A stretch of DNA of 32,832 nucleotides from an uncultured Flavobacteriales bacterium (GTDB taxonomy: Bacteria > Bacteroidota > Bacteroidia > Flavobacteriales > Crocinitomicaceae): contig CAMLRS010000028.1 in the NCBI GenBank assembly GCA_946482515.1, positions 1-32,832 of the forward strand, in the 5' to 3' direction. Shown piece by piece: positions 29,177 through 32,832 of this stretch. The translations under genes and the position numbers were made by a program. The first letter of the stretch is position 1; every line of letters starts with the position of its first letter. Under the pieces are notes generated by a model. The model did no database searches, had not been told where the DNA came from, and saw nothing but the letters and a program-made list of their open reading frames with translations.

Positions 29177-31300
29177 TTATTTTTTTGTTTTATCCGCTTT
29201 GATATCTGTACCTAACCGCTGCAGGTAGGCGATCAGTGCTATGATCTCTTTGTCGGATGATGTTTCGATTCCGTCTTTTTTCAAACGGGCCGCTATACTG
29301 TCGGCCTGTTGTGCGAGCGATTGGTTGGCCCGTTTGTCGAAGCCTTTCGGATAAGGCACTCCCAGTGTCATCATCGCACGTATCTTGGACGCCGTGGAAG
29401 TCGTGTCGAGATCGTCGTCGAGCAGCCACGGGTAGGATGGCATAATGGACCCCGGCGACATGCTTCCCGGATCGACCATGTGGTTGTAGTGCCAGGAATC
29501 GGGGTACTTACCGCCGACACGGTGCAGGTCCGGTCCGGTCCGTTTGGAACCCCACTGGAAAGGGTGATCATAGACAAACTCACCGGCTTTCGAGTAATCG
29601 CCATAACGGGCCGTTTCCGAACGGAACGGGCGCACCATTTGCGAGTGGCAGGTGTAACACCCTTCCCGCACGTAGATATCGCGGCCCTGAAGCTCCAGTG
29701 GCGTGTAGGGCTCAACATGACTGATGGTCGGAACGTTGGACTTTACCAGGAAGGTCGGCACCATTTCGATGATCCCTCCGATGAGGATTACCACGAGGCT
29801 CGCAATCATCAGCTGAACGGGCTTGCGTTCGATCCAGCGATGCCAGTGTTCTTTTTCGTGCGTTTTACCGATTTTCACCAGTGGTGCCGCTTCGGCAGGC
29901 TCGTTGGCCAGGAAAGCACCGGCACGAACGGTTCGATAGAGGTTATATCCCATCATTACAGCGCCGATGAGGTAGAGACCTCCACCGATCGAACGGGCGA
30001 TATACATCGGGCGGATCTGAACAACGGTTTCAAGAAAGTTCGGGTATTTCAGCATGCCTTCTTCGGTGAATTCCTTCCACATCAGACTTTGCATGAAACC
30101 GGCCCAGTAGAGCGGAATTGCGTAGAACAGGATTCCGAGTGTGCCAAGCCAGAAGTGCCAGGAGGCAAGTTTTTTGGACCAGAGCTCTGTGCGAAAAATC
30201 TTCGGGATCAGCCAGTAGAGGATTCCGAAGGTCAGGAAGCCGTTCCAGCCAAGTGCGCCAACGTGCACGTGTGCAACGATCCAGTCGGTAAAGTGACCGA
30301 TCGCGTTGACGTTTTTCAGCGAAAGAAGCGGTCCTTCGAAGGTGGCCATACCATAAGCGGTGATCGCCACGACGAGGAATTTCAATACAACGTCTTCCCG
30401 GACTTTGTCCCAGGCACCGCGCAATGTCAGTAATCCGTTGATCATTCCACCCCATGACGGCGCGATGAGCATAACGGAGAACACGACACCCAGCGACTGC
30501 GCCCAATCAGGGAGCGAGGTATACAGGAGGTGATGCGGCCCCGCCCAGATATACAGGAAGATCAGCGCCCAGAAGTGGATGATGGAAAGACGGTACGAAT
30601 AGACAGGTCTGTTTGCTGCCTTTGGAATGAAATAATACATCAGACCGAGGTACGGCGTTGTGAGGAAGAAAGCCACGGCATTGTGTCCGTACCACCATTG
30701 TACCAGCGCATCCTGTACACCTGCATACCACGAGTAGCTTTTCAGAAAGCTCACCGGCAGCTCGAATGAGTTAACGATGTGCAGCACAGCTACCGTAACA
30801 AACGTAGCGATGTAGAACCAGATCGCTACATAGAGGTGACGCTCGCGGCGGCGCAGAATGGTTCCGAACATATTCCATCCGAAGACGACCCAGATCAGTG
30901 TGATCGCAATATCGATCGGCCACTCGAGCTCTGCGTACTCTTTACCCGTGGTGAGTCCCAGCGGAAGCGTCAGGACTGCAGACAGGATGATGAGCTGCCA
31001 CCCCCAGAAATGGATCCGGCTGAGCCGGTCGCTGAACATACGGGCCTTGCACAGTCGCTGAAGCGAATAATAAACTCCCATAAAGATCCCGTTGCCGACG
31101 AATGCGAAAATGACCGCGTTTGTATGAAGCGGACGGATGCGACCGAAGGTCAGATAACTGGTTTCGAAATTGAAGACAGGATAGACCAGCTGTATCGCTG
31201 CAAGCAGCCCGACGGTCATGCCGATCAGTCCCCAGATAATGGTAGCATAGGCAAATTGCTTGACGATTTTGTTGTCGTAGGAAAATTTTTCGACTTCCAT
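29177..31300 (-). CDS. ccoNO: Fused cbb3 oxidase subunits I and II (CcoN-CcoO)
   Basis: A 707-residue fusion. Residues 1 to about 470 are subunit I with 12 membrane segments and the haem/copper histidines: 'GRIRPLHTNAVIFAFVGN' (low-spin haem His), 'WWYGHNAVAFFLTTPYLG' (CuB His; the Tyr is the likely cross-linked residue), 'WAGPHHLLY' and 'IVAHVHVGALGWNG'. A linker helix is followed by the CcoO cytochrome part, with 'EGCYTCHSQMVRPF' (near 548) as haem-c site and Met in 'MSPGSIMPSYPWL'. It catalyses O2 reduction to water with high affinity and proton pumping. The split genes of proteobacteria are joined here, as usual in Bacteroidota. It begins 9 bases after ccoS. Confidence 0.97.
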   Translation of the reverse strand: MEVEKFSYDNKIVKQFAYATIIWGLIGMTVGLLAAIQLVYPVFNFETSYLTFGRIRPLHTNAVIFAFVGNGIFMGVYYSLQRLCKARMFSDRLSRIHFWGWQLIILSAVLTLPLGLTTGKEYAELEWPIDIAITLIWVVFGWNMFGTILRRRERHLYVAIWFYIATFVTVAVLHIVNSFELPVSFLKSYSWYAGVQDALVQWWYGHNAVAFFLTTPYLGLMYYFIPKAANRPVYSYRLSIIHFWALIFLYIWAGPHHLLYTSLPDWAQSLGVVFSVMLIAPSWGGMINGLLTLRGAWDKVREDVVLKFLVVAITAYGMATFEGPLLSLKNVNAIGHFTDWIVAHVHVGALGWNGFLTFGILYWLIPKIFRTELWSKKLASWHFWLGTLGILFYAIPLYWAGFMQSLMWKEFTEEGMLKYPNFLETVVQIRPMYIARSIGGGLYLIGAVMMGYNLYRTVRAGAFLANEPAEAAPLVKIGKTHEKEHWHRWIERKPVQLMIASLVVILIGGIIEMVPTFLVKSNVPTISHVEPYTPLELQGRDIYVREGCYTCHSQMVRPFRSETARYGDYSKAGEFVYDHPFQWGSKRTGPDLHRVGGKYPDSWHYNHMVDPGSMSPGSIMPSYPWLLDDDLDTTSTASKIRAMMTLGVPYPKGFDKRANQSLAQQADSIAARLKKDGIETSSDKEIIALIAYLQRLGTDIKADKTKK

Positions 31301-31309
31301 AAGTATTGA

Positions 31310-31474
31310 TTATTTGTTTGGTTCTTGTTCTTTAGGTTCGTCTTCGAAGAGCATGCGCACCGAAGGGGTGTAATCGTCTTCATATTGACCTTTCCTGACG
31401 GCCCACAGAAAGCTTCCCAGGAATCCTATAGCTACCAGCATGCTGGTGCCGATAAGCAGGTATAGTGCACTCAT
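31310..31474 (-). CDS. ccoS: cbb3 oxidase maturation protein CcoS
   Basis: A 54-residue protein. The ATG at 31474 opens 'MSALYLLIGTSMLVAIGFLG', a single membrane helix, followed by 'FLWAVRKGQYEDDYTPSVRM' and an acidic tail 'LFEDEPKEQEPNK'. The pattern 'W.v..GQ..D...P..R.L' is diagnostic for CcoS, which is needed for cofactor insertion (haem b and CuB) into subunit I. It stands between ccoI and ccoNO, the expected order, with 9 bases to ccoNO. A promoter and regulator site seem to lie in the 111 bases before it. Confidence 0.94.
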   Translation of the reverse strand: MSALYLLIGTSMLVAIGFLGSFLWAVRKGQYEDDYTPSVRMLFEDEPKEQEPNK

Positions 31475-31498
31475 TTTGATGGTTTCGTTTTACACCGA

Positions 31499-31564
31499 CA
31501 AAACTATCTGTGCATCGTGGCAGCAGCTATGAAGCATGTCACCGGGAGAACTGACTTTTGTCAG
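31499..31564 (-). promoter_or_regulatory. Candidate FNR/CRP-type site and -7 promoter element before ccoS-ccoNO
   Basis: CTGACTTTTGTCAG at 31551-31564 is a perfect palindrome (5 bp arms, 4 bp centre) of the FNR/CRP family layout. On the minus strand TAGTTTTG (31506-31499) matches TAnnTTTG. If transcription begins about 6 bases beyond it, the palindrome centre lies at roughly -65, a class I activator position. The site is in the ccoI-ccoS gap, so the oxidase subunits could be induced apart from ccoI. No -33 TTTG is seen, which is common in activator-dependent promoters. The palindrome lacks a T-run and so is not a terminator. Confidence 0.5.
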
Positions 31565-31585
31565 GTGAAGGGCAATTGAAAAAGG

Positions 31586-32832
31586 TCAGAGTCCGAAACG
31601 CCGGCCGGCGAGACGCGTGGCAACAGTAGTCAGCACTACGATAGAGATGGAGCTGGCGGGCATCAGGATGGCCGCTACGACGGGGGAAAGCGTTCCCTGC
31701 ACGGCGAAATACAAACCGGTCAGATTGTAGATCAGCGATAGTACGAACGTTGCTATTATGATCTTTCTGCCCGACCTGGCCAGCCGGATGAATTTCGGGA
31801 GGAGCATGAATGATTTTCCGTCCAGGATGGCGTCGCATGCCGGAGAAAAAGTGTTGGTGTCATCCGAAACCGCAATGCCCATATCACTTTGCAGCAACGC
31901 GCCTGCATCGTTCAAACCATCGCCGACCATTGTTACGCGGCATCCCTGTTCCTGCAGCTGCCGCACGTAATCCCTTTTTTCTTCCGGAAGCTGGTTGAAC
32001 AGCAGCTCCGTGTCGTTTCCGAATAATTGCTGCAGGGATTTGCGTTCCGAATCGTTGTCACCCGAAAGCACTTTCAGCGTATGGGTGGATTTCAGAATTT
32101 CTACCATTTCACCAAGTCCTTCGCGATAGGCATTTGCAAAGCGGAAGTAGCCCAGCGGCCGGTTATCGATCATGATAAAGACTTTCGAAGAACCGATCGC
32201 ATCGGCGGTGGTACCGGTAATGAATTCCGCCGATCCCAGCAACAACTGACGGTCACCGGCCAGCGCACGAATACCTTTCCCGGGAAATTCCCTGAAATCG
32301 GTTAGCGGGTAATCGTTTCCGTCCGAAAGCTGCGTGTGGATCATGCGGCTCAACGGGTGAGAAGACTGACCTGCTAACGAAGCGATAAGCCGTCTCTCGT
32401 CGTGTGTCATCGGAGTGCCGATAAATTCTACCGTTGCTCCACGGGTAATCGTTCCGGTTTTGTCGAAAATCATCGTATCGGTCTTCGCAAGCTTTTCGAT
32501 CACTTCGGCATTCCTGAGGTAAAAGCGGTTGCGCCCGAGCACACGTAACAGGTTGCCGTTCGCAAAGGTCGATGTCAGCAGCAGTCCGCATGGGCACGCC
32601 ACGATCAGCACCGCCGTCAGTGCATCGAGCGCTTTGCTGCTGTCTGTCAGCAGCCAGTATACGGCAGCCAGCACGGCTATATTGAGCACAATGAGCGTAA
32701 ACCACAGATTAATGGAGTCGACATACGATGAGCTGCGCTCCGTTTTTCTGTCGCTGTTCCAAAGGCGCGTAAGGTAGCTTTGAGATACTGGCTGAACGAC
32801 CTCGAGCTCGATGGCGCCGTCCAGCTGTTTGC
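31586..32832 (-). CDS. ccoI: CcoI/FixI-type copper P-type ATPase, 5' end outside the window
   Basis: The reading frame is open to the window edge, so at least 415 C-terminal residues are present; the N-terminal metal-binding domain and first helices are missing. Visible motifs are: a membrane segment with 'LIVACPCGLLLTSTF' (CPC copper site), 'FDKTGTIT' (phosphorylation Asp), 'QSSHPLSR' (the HP dipeptide in the nucleotide domain), 'LSGDNDSERK', and 'VGDGLNDAGALLQSDMGIAV' hinge segment. Two helices close the protein. CcoI moves Cu(I) across the inner membrane for the CuB centre of the cbb3 oxidase. It precedes ccoS on the same strand with a 111-base gap. The protein is not intact here because the window ends, not because of mutation. 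Confidence 0.95.
   Translation of the reverse strand, partial: KQLDGAIELEVVQPVSQSYLTRLWNSDRKTERSSSYVDSINLWFTLIVLNIAVLAAVYWLLTDSSKALDALTAVLIVACPCGLLLTSTFANGNLLRVLGRNRFYLRNAEVIEKLAKTDTMIFDKTGTITRGATVEFIGTPMTHDERRLIASLAGQSSHPLSRMIHTQLSDGNDYPLTDFREFPGKGIRALAGDRQLLLGSAEFITGTTADAIGSSKVFIMIDNRPLGYFRFANAYREGLGEMVEILKSTHTLKVLSGDNDSERKSLQQLFGNDTELLFNQLPEEKRDYVRQLQEQGCRVTMVGDGLNDAGALLQSDMGIAVSDDTNTFSPACDAILDGKSFMLLPKFIRLARSGRKIIIATFVLSLIYNLTGLYFAVQGTLSPVVAAILMPASSISIVVLTTVATRLAGRRFGL

Noticed and set aside
29309..30433. 374-residue plus-strand frame
   Set aside because: Antisense to ccoNO, whose haem and copper ligands are all present on the minus strand.
31551..31564. Terminator of ccoI
   Set aside because: The palindrome has only five-base arms and no T-run on the minus strand; a regulator site fits better.

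Overview
The window looks like a chromosomal segment of a Bacteroidota bacterium. The evidence is a fused CcoN/CcoO oxidase subunit inside a ccoI-S-NO-Q-P-G-H gene order, several TAnnTTTG-type -7 promoter elements, and protein families that I know mainly from this phylum. Genus cannot be read from the sequence; a Flavobacteriales-like relative is a weak guess. The right two thirds are fairly GC-rich, and the 2.1-7.3 kb segment is visibly AT-richer.

Region 1 (1-700) is an odd tRNA locus. Three tandem 67-68 bp units each carry the 5' end of a tRNA-Arg whose D-loop is replaced by a GC palindrome. They run directly into an intact tRNA-Arg(TCT) with its terminator. A small GIY-YIG nuclease gene follows, whose stop codon lies inside another tRNA 5' fragment. 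That fragment is joined to the 3' half of a different tRNA-Arg, giving a chimeric, probably dead tRNA. Region 2 (700-2340) holds a Bacteroidota-type hypothetical gene, a tiny possible gene remnant on the minus strand and an AT-rich promoter region.

Region 3 (2341-7285) is the best candidate for an undescribed system. It is a tight five-gene operon: HTH regulator, OLD-like ATPase/TOPRIM protein, ParB-like protein, D12-class adenine methyltransferase and HExxH metallopeptidase. It ends at a strong terminator. The set looks like an anti-phage or self/non-self module, but I do not recognise this combination as a named system. Region 4 (7589-11160) holds accessory genes: a CHAP/NlpC-like peptidase, an amidoligase-like protein, a SUKH protein and a DUF1801 protein. 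A secreted SIMPL protein (11278-11988) follows.

Region 5 (12.1-21.2 kb) is mostly on the minus strand. It has an orphan leader-like segment with a Leu/Ile/Val/Ala-rich 19-residue ORF next to a terminator, then a secreted hypothetical protein. A four-gene chain with 4-bp ATGA overlaps follows: membrane protein, ATP-cone/restriction-endonuclease-like protein, beta-CASP RNase, rhodanese-thioredoxin. Then come a TauE/SafE permease, small heat shock protein, universal stress protein, DoxX protein and a divergent triple-BON protein. This resembles a stress or low-oxygen gene set.

Region 6 (21.3-32.8 kb, minus strand) is one long probable operon for cbb3 oxidase and its assembly: ccoI (cut by the window edge), ccoS, ccoNO, ccoQ, ccoP, ccoG, ccoH and a SafE-like copper-type membrane protein. 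It continues into a Ric/ScdA-like di-iron protein, a persulfide dioxygenase-rhodanese, a QueD-like enzyme and oxygen-independent coproporphyrinogen oxidase HemN. An FNR/CRP-like palindrome and a Bacteroidota -7 element lie upstream of ccoS. The logic is high-affinity respiration plus anaerobic haem synthesis, with sulfide and nitrosative or iron-sulfur stress handling.
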